From Bacteroidota bacterium (GTDB lineage Bacteria > Bacteroidota > Bacteroidia > Chitinophagales > LD1), in assembly GCA_018267385.1 (NCBI GenBank), contig JAFDYN010000020.1:96429-160428 (forward strand): a DNA stretch of 64,000 nt. The letters are read 5' to 3'. A program made the position numbers and the translations under genes. Numbering within the stretch: the stretch's first letter is position 1; the number at the start of each line of letters is the position of its first letter. The notes under the pieces were generated by a model that was given only the letters and a program-made list of their open reading frames with translations, did not search any database and was not told the DNA's origin. This document shows positions 26,974-36,258 of this stretch, piece by piece.

Positions 26974-27864
26974 TGTGCGCTGCTCTTTTCTTTTTTTGAT
27001 AAAGTATTTAGGATCGAAATTGATACCGGCGTGGAGCTGCAGATATGGCTTCCACGGATTGTTATTATCGGCTATCTCAAAATTGATAGGGGCACCCTCC
27101 AGATAGGTAATGAAGGATATGTGGGAGGGCAGTTCTTTTCTGAAGCCAAACCCAAGTGGGGATAAGTTGATGAATGGGCTAAACACCCTGAGGTGTCCGT
27201 ATACTACCGGCGATGGCGGATACCACGATGATTGCTCTGAGCCACTGCCCATGTAGCAGTTGAAACCTGTACTGACACCAAACTGGAAAAACATACCCAG
27301 GCGATGTCCCCATGACCAGCGAAACCACACGGGGAACTCCAGGCGCACCTGAGTGCCGTGATCTATCGTACCATAGTTGCTGCGGGATAACCCCTCGTAG
27401 GAATAATTACTGGCATTCATGATCTGTACCGCTAGGCCTCCCAGAAATGAAAAATTGCGATGTGGCTGGCATACCTCCGGCAGGAATGAGAACCCTCCGC
27501 CAAAGACATATTGCCCCGCCGAGCCCGGATAGGCGGGCATCTGTGTGTACATGAGCAGGGAGCCGCAGGCCTCTATACGGGCATATTTGCCACTCCTGCC
27601 TTCCAGCCACCTGCTGGTATATCTGTCTCTGACTACGATAGCCGGTTCTCGGTGGACGCTATCTGCCTCAGCGGCAGGTATACTGATCGTACTACCACCG
27701 TAGATCTCGATCTTGTAGATAGCCGCGTCGGGTGGGCTTACTATTTTGCCTTTATATATGCTGCCATTGTGCACATAGATCACATCCTGCAGATCATCCT
27801 GGGCAAAGCCATAGATCACTGACAGAGTAAATAGGATGAGAAGTGAAAGCGGAATTCGTTTCAT
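26944..27864 (-). CDS. Exported envelope protein, paralogue A
   Basis: 306 residues with a signal peptide (ends IYGFAQ). Residues about 25-70 (DVIYVHNGSIYKGKIV...YKIEIYGGSTISIPAAEAD) match the equivalent stretch of the next gene upstream. This is a small beta-rich motif frequent in Bacteroidota proteins, usually before a membrane domain. The remainder alternates polar and aromatic residues and looks like an outer-membrane beta barrel. Last gene of a four-gene minus-strand unit. Convergent overlap of 30 bases with the flavoprotein gene. Function unknown. Confidence 0.7.
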   Translation of the reverse strand: MKRIPLSLLILFTLSVIYGFAQDDLQDVIYVHNGSIYKGKIVSPPDAAIYKIEIYGGSTISIPAAEADSVHREPAIVVRDRYTSRWLEGRSGKYARIEACGSLLMYTQMPAYPGSAGQYVFGGGFSFLPEVCQPHRNFSFLGGLAVQIMNASNYSYEGLSRSNYGTIDHGTQVRLEFPVWFRWSWGHRLGMFFQFGVSTGFNCYMGSGSEQSSWYPPSPVVYGHLRVFSPFINLSPLGFGFRKELPSHISFITYLEGAPINFEIADNNNPWKPYLQLHAGINFDPKYFIKKRKEQRTSKLLQKDVL

Positions 27865-27872
27865 AGTCGTTA

Positions 27873-28727
27873 TTAAAAGCAGATACCGATATCAAATGAA
27901 GGAATGATCATGACTCCACTGCCATCGGTATAGGTGTGAGAGACGACTCCATTGTCGTCCTGCTGAAAATCATCTGAGTGGTAAGACGCCTGCTGAAAGG
28001 TGAGATGCGCACCGATGCTGGGATATACATACCGGTCGTAAAATTTGACCCCAAAACCCAAAGCACCTGTCGCGCCACCCCGCAGTGTAGTGAAGTGGCC
28101 ATAGCTGCCGTCGTATGTATAGTTATACTGATAGAAGGCCCGTAAAGCAATGCCATAGCCTGCGGAAAAGCTATAGTAAGGTGTGATACGGCTCTGCAGT
28201 ACGTCTCCACCCAAATGCAGGTAGACTGGCACATACCCACCGGCGCACCCAGCCACTGCCTGAGTGAGGGGGAAAGGAAGTATATAGGCATGAATGCCTA
28301 TACCGAGGCCTAGTGAAGCATAGCGGTTAAATTTATAACCATTGATCACGTCTATGCCATACTCTACTACAGTGTGCAGATGCACCTGCATAAAATACCC
28401 CTTTGGCTTGTAGCGGTAGAAGTGGGAGTAGGGAGTATAGAGAGAATACCCGCCGTCTGTGGTATCAAACTGGTACTGCCTGCGGGGATGAGAACTTTTA
28501 TCTTTATAAAGATTTGCTACATCAGCGGAGGGAATGGCTATGATGCTGCCACCGAGCAATTCTATTTTGTAGAGGCTATCCGGTATGATCTGCACGATCT
28601 TGCCGGTATAGCTATTGCCGTTTTTCAGAAGGAGAATATCATCAATTTTCCATCGTTTGCCCTGAGCCACAGTATGTAGTGCGGCCGGGATCAATAGCAG
28701 GAGCAGGTACGTTTTTAAGGACTTCAT
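27873..28727 (-). CDS. Exported envelope protein, paralogue B
   Basis: 284 residues, signal peptide 1-21 (LHTVAQ). It carries the same N-terminal motif as paralogue A (DDILLLKNGNSYTGKIV...YKIELLGGSIIAIPSADV). The C-terminal part is a predicted beta barrel ending FDIGICF, with a terminal phenylalanine. The barrel halves of A and B have diverged much more than the heads. Gap to paralogue A is 8 bases, so they are co-transcribed tandem relatives. Confidence 0.7.
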   Translation of the reverse strand: MKSLKTYLLLLLIPAALHTVAQGKRWKIDDILLLKNGNSYTGKIVQIIPDSLYKIELLGGSIIAIPSADVANLYKDKSSHPRRQYQFDTTDGGYSLYTPYSHFYRYKPKGYFMQVHLHTVVEYGIDVINGYKFNRYASLGLGIGIHAYILPFPLTQAVAGCAGGYVPVYLHLGGDVLQSRITPYYSFSAGYGIALRAFYQYNYTYDGSYGHFTTLRGGATGALGFGVKFYDRYVYPSIGAHLTFQQASYHSDDFQQDDNGVVSHTYTDGSGVMIIPSFDIGICF

Positions 28728-28774
28728 AGAAGATGAAGGTAGGATTTATAAGGCAGAATCAAGCACTGATAATC

Positions 28775-29602
28775 CTATTTATGCTTCCTGACACTGCCCA
28801 GCACATAAGCAAAGCGGAAAGTAAACAGGTTGTTGTACTGTCCGTCTACTTTGGTGCCATCCTGAGCGCCGCGCACTTTCAGCACCGAGTATCTGTAGAT
28901 AAAGCCCAAGCCATAGTGCTTCTTGATAAAAACATGGAGCCCGGCAAATGCTGACAACGCAAACTGGCGTGGCTGACCTAGCGGTGGATTTTTGCTCACA
29001 TTGATACCATCATAGTCCAGCTCCTTGTAGCGCACCATAAAGCCCGGTATCAGCCCTGCACTGACCATCACTATATCGCGGTAGTGAGCACCGAGGGCTA
29101 CGGGAGCCTCTACATAGTCCCACTGCACCTGGTAGCGGCGTGATACCTGATCACTGGTGGGCAGGCGCGCACGTGCGCCCTGCATGCTGTAGTTGATCTC
29201 CAGGCTGGCCGAGACGTATGGATGAAAGCGTGCCATGACCCCGGCACCAAAAGAAGCGCCGAGATATTTGTAGCCCCACTCATGATCGCCGTCTACCTGG
29301 CAGGCATTAAATCCGGCATGAAAGATACCACGGAATATGCCCAGCTCGTGAATGTCATAGGCACCGGCCCTCGCCTGTGCATGCGACTTTGGAGCCTTTT
29401 GAGATTTGACGGGCGCTATCATATTGCCGTTCTCATCTTCCTCTTCTGATGGCAGGGTGGTGGCCGCAGCGGTATCCTGCTGTGTCTGGCTTTTCTTTTT
29501 GTGGAAGTCTATGCTGATGGTGCCGTTTTTGTAGCCTGCCTGCGCCTCCATATACAGTGCGAAATAAGATACAAGCGCGAAAGTGAGTAAACATCGTATC
29601 AT
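28775..29602 (-). CDS. Outer-membrane beta-barrel protein (PorT-like family)
   Basis: 275 residues, signal peptide about 1-21. A polar linker (25-85) rich in Lys, Gln, Glu and Pro leads to a barrel domain. Its pattern (HAGFNACQVDGD, ASFGAGVMARFHPYVSASLEINYSMQGAR, YVEAPVALG, PGFMVRY) matches the porin/PorT-like family of Bacteroidota outer-membrane proteins. The family is broad and mostly uncharacterised, so this is a structural call. Start lies 2 bases after the stop of the phosphodiesterase gene. Confidence 0.75.
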   Translation of the reverse strand: MIRCLLTFALVSYFALYMEAQAGYKNGTISIDFHKKKSQTQQDTAAATTLPSEEEDENGNMIAPVKSQKAPKSHAQARAGAYDIHELGIFRGIFHAGFNACQVDGDHEWGYKYLGASFGAGVMARFHPYVSASLEINYSMQGARARLPTSDQVSRRYQVQWDYVEAPVALGAHYRDIVMVSAGLIPGFMVRYKELDYDGINVSKNPPLGQPRQFALSAFAGLHVFIKKHYGLGFIYRYSVLKVRGAQDGTKVDGQYNNLFTFRFAYVLGSVRKHK

Positions 29603-29604
29603 GA

Positions 29605-30495
29605 TCAGAGTTCCATTTTCATCAGTACTGCAAAATGGTCGGAGAGGTCTTTATGCGTCTTGCTCCAGGGCTGCATGAAGCGCCTGACGCAGCGCTCTAC
29701 GCGGCCAGCCTTGAATCCATTGGAGCGGTAGAAGACAAAGTCTATCAGATTGCGCTTGTCCGGGCGGTAGCTGTCCATATCATTCAGCAGGTGGTCAGAG
29801 GTGGCCTGTAGCTCGCCCGTGATGTCACCATCCTCCACCTCCATACATTGCACCAGGCTGGGATAGAGGTCCGTGCTGTTTTTACGGGTATTGAAATCTC
29901 CGGCAGCGAACTGTGGAATGCCCGCCACTGCATGTTTCTTGAGAAGCGCTCCGGCCTCTTTGTATTGGCTTATCTTCAGCTCATTGCTGCCGCCGGCCTG
30001 CATGTGCGTGCCGAGTATCTGAAACTTCTGGATGGGATGCTGCACCTCTGCCAGCAGGCAGCCCTTGCGGGCGGCGCAGTCTATTCCTTTGCATTGGGTG
30101 TACTTGATACTTTCCAGTTCTCTTATAGGATATTTGCTGAACATCAAAACGCCGCCAGCTTTTTTGAAAGTAAATACGATGTGGTTTTTGAATCCTGCTG
30201 TATAGGGATACTTTTCCTTGAGTTTCCGGCGCAGGATCCGGATAGCGAGACCATCAAATCCTTCCTGAAAAACGATCACATCGGGATTTTCTTCGATCAT
30301 CTTGGCGGGTATCAGTTTTGCTCTTTTGACAGGATGATGCCCTATGCTGATGGCTGCGCGGGGCAGCATTTTGATATTGTAGGTCAGGATGCTGATCTGG
30401 CGCGGAGTAGGCGTGATGCTCACCGTATCAGTAGTACCGGCAGCGTACCCGCTTAGTATTGCGATCAGTGCAAAAATCAATATCAGATATTTCAT
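29605..30495 (-). CDS. Exported endonuclease/exonuclease/phosphatase-fold enzyme (sphingomyelinase-like)
   Basis: 296 residues from ATG 30495, giving a normal signal peptide (MKYLILIFALIAILSGYAAG); the frame is open 20 codons further upstream. EEP-fold motifs in order: LTYNIKMLPR, FQEGFDG (metal-binding Glu), GTHMQAGG, AGDFNTRK (Asp/Asn pair) and LSDHFAV (catalytic Asp-His). The combination recalls bacterial neutral sphingomyelinases more than DNA nucleases, but substrate is not proven. A TATTTTTG box (complement of 30511-30518) precedes this start. First gene of the envelope operon. Confidence 0.75.
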   Translation of the reverse strand: MKYLILIFALIAILSGYAAGTTDTVSITPTPRQISILTYNIKMLPRAAISIGHHPVKRAKLIPAKMIEENPDVIVFQEGFDGLAIRILRRKLKEKYPYTAGFKNHIVFTFKKAGGVLMFSKYPIRELESIKYTQCKGIDCAARKGCLLAEVQHPIQKFQILGTHMQAGGSNELKISQYKEAGALLKKHAVAGIPQFAAGDFNTRKNSTDLYPSLVQCMEVEDGDITGELQATSDHLLNDMDSYRPDKRNLIDFVFYRSNGFKAGRVERCVRRFMQPWSKTHKDLSDHFAVLMKMEL

Positions 30496-30611
30496 CCCGG
30501 AGGTTTTACTCAAAAATACCCCTAAAGCATATGCAGAAAAGTTAAATTTCAACATGTGCGACGTATTTAATTCACATCTGTCAGGGATTTGTCATTTTAA
30601 CGTCCGAGCAT

Positions 30612-30641
30612 TTGTATAGCCTATTTATATGATTAGATTTG
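30612..30641 (+). promoter_or_regulatory. Bacteroidota-type promoter for the M43 protease
   Basis: TTG 30612-30614, a 19-base spacer and TAGATTTG 30634-30641, an exact TAnnTTTG match. Predicted leader about 34 bases to the GTG start. Confidence 0.7.
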
Positions 30642-30678
30642 TTATTGTTTTATTATCCATTTTAAAAACCGGAAAAAG

Positions 30679-32847
30679 GTGAAAAATATCTTTACTTCTC
30701 TCGTCGTATTTATGGCGGGCGTTTCTATGGTTTCGGCCCAGACACAGGGATTCAGCTGTACTGCTGGCGAGGAAACACAGAAACAATATGCGAAACATCC
30801 AGAGCTCATGACTGTGAAGGATCAGCTCGACGCATTTACAAAGGACTACGTGCGCCAGCAGCAGCAGCGCAGGGCCTCAGGTCAGCGTGTAGTGGGCGAC
30901 TCTACAAAGATCATCCCGGTAGTGTTTCACATACAGCACGATGCAGGGGTAGAGAATATCTCTGATGCTACCGTCTATACAGAGATGGAGCATTGGAATG
31001 AATATATGCAGGCCCGCAATGCTGAACTCTCTACTACCGACTCTACTTTTGTGCCGCTGATAGGCAATCCTGATATTGAATTCCGCCTGGCACAGATAGA
31101 CCCTAACGGGAATCCTACAAATGGTATAGAGCGTATCTACACGCAGTCTACCTACCTGGGCAATAACAATACGAAGCTGGACCCATGGCCTCGTGACAAA
31201 TACCTGAACGTATGGCTCACTAAGGGCATAGACAGGGATGTGACCTTCTACGGTACCTTGGCATACTCCATGTATCCATCGTCTGTAGCTACCTACACCA
31301 ATAACGATGTCATAGACGGCATCTTGGCAAAATACTTTGTAGTAGGTACCAATACTGCATTCAGCCGGCCTACGCTGGCACATGAGTGCGGCCACTGGAT
31401 GAACCTGGAGCATACCTGGGGCAATACGAATGCGCCGGAAGTGGACTGTGGCGATGACGATGTGGACGATACTCCTATCACAAAAGGTAATCAGAATACC
31501 TGTATCCACTATCTCTCCCGGTGTAACCAGCCTATCATAGAGAATGAGCAGAATATCATGAACTATGCAGAGTGCCACTTTATGTTCACTCAGGGCCAGG
31601 TAGACCGTATGCATGCGGCGCTGCACTCCTCAGTGGCCGGGCGCTCTACGATATGGTCTGCACAAAACCTGATAGCTACAGGTACTGTAGACTCTCTCGT
31701 ATATCCTAATCCAAACTCTCTGGCTGTGCCTGTAGCTGATTTTGCTGTAAATAACAGGCTGACCTGTATCGGTACTGCAGTGACCCTGACCGACGCTTCA
31801 TGGAATGCTGAGATCACAGGCCTGAACTGGACTATCCCTGCAGATGCAAACTTTGAGAATGGCACAGGACCTTCTGATGCTACGGTAAAGGTTTCCTTTA
31901 ATACACCGGGCTGGCAAGAGATCACGCTCACTGCGTCTAATGCTAATGGCAGCAATAGTAAGACCAAGACCATGATATATGTGTCTGATGGTACACCAGA
32001 GCCTACGCCTTACTTTGAAGGTTTCGAGGATGCGGCAGAAGTACAGGCTAAATGGCAATCTCAAAACTATGACAATAACAACACCTATTTCCAGCAGGCT
32101 ACAGGTGCCGGACACTATAGCAACGGGTCGTACATGATGAATATGTACAATGCCACCTATGATGGAGACCGTGATGACCTGGTTTCTCCACTGCTGGACC
32201 TGAGCGGCGTGGATATCAGTCAGCAGTTCATTGATTTTGACTACTCATGGGCTACTAATGATGTAGCGCATATGACCGACTCACTGGCTACTTTCACGGT
32301 TTATGCCTCAAAGGACTGCGGTAGCACATGGACCAAGATCTACTACAATCTGGGCGGATACAACCTGTACAATGCAGGTACGATAGCTAATCACGCCTAC
32401 GTGCCTGGCCGTACAGATGAGTACTGGCAGCATATCCGTCTGAATATCCCTAGTGCCTTTGTAGGCAATCAGGCTGTGAACTTCAAGTGGTCTGTGACCA
32501 GCGCAAAGGGAGCTAACCAGTTCTATATCGACAATATCAATATAGGCGAGTCTACCGCGGGTGTGACCAGCGTGAGGGCAAATACGATCGGCTCCATGAA
32601 TATCATACCTAACCCAGCCAATGGAGGTACAGCTACATTGGCACTCAATATCACTAATGCTTCTGATAATACGACAGCCAGGCTGTACGATATGGAAGGA
32701 CGTGAGGTGATGACGATCTTCTCCGGCGAGACTCAGGCAGGCCAGAAGAATGTAACTTTTAACGCGGACAATATAGCCAACGGAGTATACCTGGTAAAAG
32801 TATCTGACGGCAAGACTTCTATCCAGAAACGCTTCGTAAAGATGTGA
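30679..32847 (+). CDS. M43 pappalysin-type metalloprotease with T9SS sorting domain
   Basis: 722 residues, GTG start, signal peptide about 1-20. The catalytic motif HECGHWMNLEH gives zinc ligands His235, His239 and His245 with Glu236. The VDDTP loop and Met-turn INIMNYAE near 292-297 are typical of the M43B cytophagalysin group. A PKD-like domain (about 350-435) follows, then a MAM/jelly-roll-like region (about 440-640) containing YFEGFEDA and FYIDNINIG. The T9SS sorting domain closes the protein (from IIPNPANGG). Secreted protease, probably activated outside the cell. Its own promoter and terminator make it a single-gene unit. Confidence 0.9.
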   Translation: MKNIFTSLVVFMAGVSMVSAQTQGFSCTAGEETQKQYAKHPELMTVKDQLDAFTKDYVRQQQQRRASGQRVVGDSTKIIPVVFHIQHDAGVENISDATVYTEMEHWNEYMQARNAELSTTDSTFVPLIGNPDIEFRLAQIDPNGNPTNGIERIYTQSTYLGNNNTKLDPWPRDKYLNVWLTKGIDRDVTFYGTLAYSMYPSSVATYTNNDVIDGILAKYFVVGTNTAFSRPTLAHECGHWMNLEHTWGNTNAPEVDCGDDDVDDTPITKGNQNTCIHYLSRCNQPIIENEQNIMNYAECHFMFTQGQVDRMHAALHSSVAGRSTIWSAQNLIATGTVDSLVYPNPNSLAVPVADFAVNNRLTCIGTAVTLTDASWNAEITGLNWTIPADANFENGTGPSDATVKVSFNTPGWQEITLTASNANGSNSKTKTMIYVSDGTPEPTPYFEGFEDAAEVQAKWQSQNYDNNNTYFQQATGAGHYSNGSYMMNMYNATYDGDRDDLVSPLLDLSGVDISQQFIDFDYSWATNDVAHMTDSLATFTVYASKDCGSTWTKIYYNLGGYNLYNAGTIANHAYVPGRTDEYWQHIRLNIPSAFVGNQAVNFKWSVTSAKGANQFYIDNINIGESTAGVTSVRANTIGSMNIIPNPANGGTATLALNITNASDNTTARLYDMEGREVMTIFSGETQAGQKNVTFNADNIANGVYLVKVSDGKTSIQKRFVKM

Positions 32848-32867
32848 TCTGAATAACTCTCTATAGT

Positions 32868-32904
32868 GGAAAAGGGTAGTACTGCGGTGCTACCCTTTTT
32901 TTTA
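32868..32904 (+). terminator. Rho-independent terminator of the M43 protease gene
   Basis: AAAGGGTAG (32871-32879) pairs with CTACCCTTT (32890-32898), followed by further T. Confidence 0.85.
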
Positions 32905-32923
32905 TTTGGGTAAGCCAAAAGGA

Positions 32924-32951
32924 AAGCCCCGGAGGATCACCTGCGGGGCTT
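32924..32951 (-). terminator. Terminator of lpd
   Basis: AAGCCCCG (32924-32931) pairs with CGGGGCTT (32944-32951), with an inner AGG/CCT pairing. It lies 20 bases beyond the lpd stop on the minus strand. Confidence 0.7.
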
Positions 32952-32971
32952 CGGTATAAGGTATGCGGAAA

Positions 32972-34375
32972 CTACATCGTCAGGGACCTATTGTCTGTAG
33001 CCGAGAGGCAGGCCTCCTTAAATGCTTCTGTATAGGTAGGATGCGGGTGGCTCATGCGGCTGATATCCTCTGCTGATGCACGAAACTCCATCGCTACCAC
33101 GCCCTCTATGATCATATCTGCGGCACGAGGGCCTATCATGTGTACACCGAGTATCTCATCGGTTTCCTTATCAGCCAGTATCTTTACAAAGCCGTCTGTA
33201 TCACCTGATGCACGTGCGCGGCCGGATGCCTTGAAACTCACCTTGCCGGTCTTGTAGGCTTTGCCCTGAGATTTGAGGTCCTGCTCTGTAGCGCCTACGC
33301 TGGCAGCCTCAGGCCATGTGTAGCAGACACCCGGAATGAGATTATAGTTTATGTGCGGCTTCTGACCGGCTATGATCTCTGCTGCGAGTACACCTTCCTC
33401 CTCAGCCTTGTGGGCGAGCATGGCACCGCGTACTACGTCACCTATCGCATAGATACCAGATACAGATGTTTCCAGATGGTCATTCACTGGTATACGTTTG
33501 CGCTCATCGAGGGTGATGCCGATATTCTCCAGACCGAGGCCCTGTGTATATGGACTGCGGCCTACAGCTACGAGGCAGTAGTCTCCCTTGATCTCGATGG
33601 CTTCGCCGGCTTTATTGTCAGCGGTGACTGTTACTTCTTTGCCCTTTACGGTTGCGCCTTTCACCTTAGTGGAAAGCATGAACTCAATGCCGTCCTTCTT
33701 GAGGACGCGGAGCAGCTCACGGCTGAGGTCTTCATCCATAGATGGGGCTACCTTATCCAGAAACTCCACTACGGTCACCTTGGAGCCGAGTCTATGGTAT
33801 ACTGAGCCCAGCTCCAGGCCGATGATACCCGCGCCGATGATGATGAGGTTCTTAGGGATCTCAGTGAGTGACAACGCCTCTGTAGAGGTGATGATGCGCT
33901 TCTTATCGATAGGGAGGAAAGGCAGCGCTGTAGGCTTAGAGCCAGTAGCGATGATCACTTTCTCTGTTTCTATTTCCTGCTTTTCGCCGGCTTTATTTGT
34001 GATGGCGATCTTATTCTTGGTCACGAAAGAGCCAAGGCCATTGTAGACATCGATCTTGTTCTTCTTCATGAGAAAGGCAATACCGTCTACGTTTGCCTTG
34101 ACCACCTCGCCTTTGCGGGCGATCATGCGGCCGAAATCTACAGAGAGGCCCTTGACGCCGATGCCGAAGTCAGTGAAACGCTTCTCTGCATTGTGGTAGT
34201 GCTCAGATACATCGAGGAGCGCCTTAGACGGGATACAGCCTACATTAAGGCAGGTGCCCCCGAGTACATCGTATTTCTCAATGATAGCGACCTTCATGCC
34301 GAGCTGAGCCAGGCGTATAGCAGCTACATAACCTCCGGGGCCGCCACCTATCACGGTGACATTATAATTAGACAT
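32972..34375 (-). CDS. lpdA: Dihydrolipoyl dehydrogenase (E3)
   Basis: 467 residues. FAD-binding GGGPGGY at 10-16, redox-active disulfide Cys42/Cys47 in GGTCLNVGCIPSK, NAD-binding GAGIIGLELG, the second FAD motif YAIGDVV, and HPHPTYTE near the C-terminus with the active-site His-Glu pair. Length is normal. Reoxidises the lipoyl groups of 2-oxoacid dehydrogenases; next to sucB and sucA it presumably serves 2-oxoglutarate dehydrogenase. A terminator separates it from sucB, so it likely has its own promoter. Confidence 0.95.
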   Translation of the reverse strand: MSNYNVTVIGGGPGGYVAAIRLAQLGMKVAIIEKYDVLGGTCLNVGCIPSKALLDVSEHYHNAEKRFTDFGIGVKGLSVDFGRMIARKGEVVKANVDGIAFLMKKNKIDVYNGLGSFVTKNKIAITNKAGEKQEIETEKVIIATGSKPTALPFLPIDKKRIITSTEALSLTEIPKNLIIIGAGIIGLELGSVYHRLGSKVTVVEFLDKVAPSMDEDLSRELLRVLKKDGIEFMLSTKVKGATVKGKEVTVTADNKAGEAIEIKGDYCLVAVGRSPYTQGLGLENIGITLDERKRIPVNDHLETSVSGIYAIGDVVRGAMLAHKAEEEGVLAAEIIAGQKPHINYNLIPGVCYTWPEAASVGATEQDLKSQGKAYKTGKVSFKASGRARASGDTDGFVKILADKETDEILGVHMIGPRAADMIIEGVVAMEFRASAEDISRMSHPHPTYTEAFKEACLSATDNRSLTM

Positions 34376-34457
34376 AGTATATGATTTATTGCGGGTGTGA
34401 AAGTAAGGATAATGTGCAAATGTTGTGATAGCCTTTATCTATGATCTGATAGAAAAC

Positions 34458-34482
34458 AAAAGCCCGGCTAAACCGGGCTTTT
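34458..34482 (-). terminator. Terminator of sucB
   Basis: AAAAGCCCGG (34458-34467) and CCGGGCTTTT (34473-34482) form a 10-bp perfect stem with a 5-base loop, 8 bases beyond the sucB stop. Its A/T-ended arms would work in both directions. Confidence 0.85.
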
Positions 34483-34490
34483 ATCAAAAA

Positions 34491-35753
34491 TTATATCATC
34501 TCGAGTAGCAGGTCGATAGGATCTGCGCCGAGCAGCATCTTGTCCGGATTCTCCAGGAAGTCCTTGATGGCTACGAGGAAGCCTACGGATTCCTTGCCAT
34601 CTATGATACGGTGGTCGTATGATACGGCCAGGTACATCATAGGACGGATCTCGATCTTGCCATCTATGACCATCGGACGGTCCTGCACCTTGTGCATACC
34701 GAGGATGGCAGACTGCGGAGGGTTGATGATCGGGGTGCTCATGAGAGAGCCGAATACGCCACCATTGGAGATGGTGAATGTACCTCCTGTCATATCGTCC
34801 ATAGTAAGCTGTCCGTCACGGCCCTTGATAGCAAGAGATTTTACGGTCTTCTCGATCTCAGCGAGGCTTAGTGATTCTGCATTGCGGATCACCGGCACTA
34901 CGAGCCCCTTGGGTGTAGATACAGCGATGGAGATGTCACAATAGTCGTGGTACACGATGTTGCCTTCGTCGATGTAGGCATTTACAGCAGGATACTTCTC
35001 CAGTGCCAGGCACACAGCCTTAGTGAAGAAGCTCATCATGCCGAGATTGACATCATACTTCTTCTTAAACGCATCACCGTACTTAGCGCGGATCTTATTG
35101 ATATTGGTCATGTCCACCTCGTTGAAGGTGGTGAGCATGGCCGTACTGTTCTTAGAGTATACGAGGCGTTCGGCCACAGTTTTGCGAAGGCGGCTCATCT
35201 TCTCTACGCGCTCACCACGGCTGAATGCTTCTTTCTTTGCACCGCCGATAGAGGCTTTATTCTTGATCGCCTCCAGTGCATCCGCCTTAGTGATGCGGCC
35301 GGATACGCCTGTGCCTTTGACGTCTTTATTGGCTACGCCACCTTCGTCCAGTATCTTCTGGGCTGCCGGTGGGGCAGAGCCTGTGGCATAGCTGGTCTTG
35401 GTCTCAGCTACGGGCGCTTTGGCTTCGGCCTTTGGTGCCTCGGCTTTTTTCTGAGGCGCTTCCGCCTTCTTTTCTTCTGCCTTCGGAGCTTCCGTTTTTG
35501 CTTCTTTGGCCGGAGCGGCTGCGCTCTCATCTATAGTCGCTACCAGCGCGCCTACTTTCAGGTCATCGCCTTCGCTGGCTACGAGTTTTACCTTGCCGGC
35601 CGCGGGAGAGGGGAGCTCCTGAGAGGCTTTGTCTGTCTCTACCTCGCAGATAGGCTGGTCCAGCTCCACATAGTCGCCGTCCTTTACCAGAAATTTAGAA
35701 AGTGTAACCTCGGTGATCGATTCCGCTACTGCGGGTATTTTTAAATCTGCCAT
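34491..35753 (-). CDS. sucB: 2-oxoglutarate dehydrogenase E2, dihydrolipoyl succinyltransferase
   Basis: 420 residues. One lipoyl domain (1-75) with the lipoylated Lys42 in ETDKAS. An Ala/Lys/Glu/Pro linker (about 80-125) precedes the E3/E1-binding domain ([26 protein letters not shown]). The acyltransferase domain carries catalytic His381 and Asp385 in YDHRIIDGK. The [16 protein letters not shown] stretch is typical of succinyl- rather than acetyl-transferases. Transfers succinyl from lipoate to CoA. It should follow sucA directly, but a GxxExxY element lies between them. Confidence 0.95.
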   Translation of the reverse strand: MADLKIPAVAESITEVTLSKFLVKDGDYVELDQPICEVETDKASQELPSPAAGKVKLVASEGDDLKVGALVATIDESAAAPAKEAKTEAPKAEEKKAEAPQKKAEAPKAEAKAPVAETKTSYATGSAPPAAQKILDEGGVANKDVKGTGVSGRITKADALEAIKNKASIGGAKKEAFSRGERVEKMSRLRKTVAERLVYSKNSTAMLTTFNEVDMTNINKIRAKYGDAFKKKYDVNLGMMSFFTKAVCLALEKYPAVNAYIDEGNIVYHDYCDISIAVSTPKGLVVPVIRNAESLSLAEIEKTVKSLAIKGRDGQLTMDDMTGGTFTISNGGVFGSLMSTPIINPPQSAILGMHKVQDRPMVIDGKIEIRPMMYLAVSYDHRIIDGKESVGFLVAIKDFLENPDKMLLGADPIDLLLEMI

Positions 35754-35773
35754 TTTCTATTCTTTAATACAAT

Positions 35774-35807
35774 TTTATCACAAAGGACACAAAGGATTGA
35801 GTGAAAT
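35774..35807. repeat. Left inverted-repeat arm of the GxxExxY element
   Basis: TTTATCACA then a tandem CACAAAGGA repeat running into CACAAAGGATTGAGT. It matches the reverse complement of 36259-36292: the outer 9 and inner 15 bases are identical, with a few differences between. It ends 20 bases upstream of the sucB start codon. Confidence 0.8.
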
Positions 35808-35829
35808 ACAATTTGAGTTTACAGAGGTG

Positions 35830-35837
35830 CAAACTTA
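35830..35837 (-). promoter_or_regulatory. Possible -7 box inside the element, facing sucB
   Basis: On the minus strand the sequence reads TAAGTTTG, an exact TAnnTTTG match, just after the GxxExxY C-terminal stop. The predicted leader to sucB is ~73 bases. No TTG sits at the usual distance, so the call is weak. Confidence 0.3.
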
Positions 35838-35838
35838 A

Positions 35839-36225
35839 TCATCCGTTCAATATTCTTGTGATCCCATGTTTTAATAGTGTCGAATTAAAATTTATCAAAA
35901 GTCCAAGTTTATAGTTTCCATGTTTCAGGTAAGTCAATACCTATGCTCTATGCAAATCAGTGATCTTTTCAACTGACTTTAGCTCTACTACAAGTTCATT
36001 TTCCACCAATAAATCCAGCCTATATGCCGTTTCAATCTTCAGGTCTTTATAGGCTATTCCTACCGGCCTCTCTTTACTAACCTCTAATCCTTCATTTTTC
36101 AATTCGTAGCAGAGGCAATCCCTGTAGGCCGACTCTAACAATCCACATCCGAGAGCTTTGTGAACTTCGATCGCTTTACCTATTACCGTACTGCTGATCT
36201 GGTTTAGGCCTTCTAGAGTTCTCAT
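35839..36225 (-). pseudogene. GxxExxY family protein, interrupted by an in-frame amber stop
   Basis: Reading from ATG 36225, 94 codons lead to TAG at 35943-35941. The same frame then continues for 33 more codons (VLTYLKHGNYKLGLLINFN ...) to TGA at 35841-35839. The joined product is 127 residues plus the stop position, the normal family length. The continuation matches the usual GxxExxY C-terminus (family pattern QLLTYL.....LGLLINFN). The position normally holds Gln, so one C-to-T change (CAG to TAG) explains the break. Motifs: G28LLE31SAY34, Asp71, and Glu81-x-Lys83 of a PD-(D/E)XK-like core. The truncated form loses the last strand and helix and is probably inactive unless the stop is read through. 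Confidence 0.8.
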
Positions 36226-36258
36226 AGTGTTCGCTTGCGTCTCAGTGTTCTCAAGTGC

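Noticed and set aside
34947..35744. 265-codon plus-strand frame opposite sucB
   Set aside because: Shadow of the Ala/Lys/Glu linker codons of sucB; no independent evidence.
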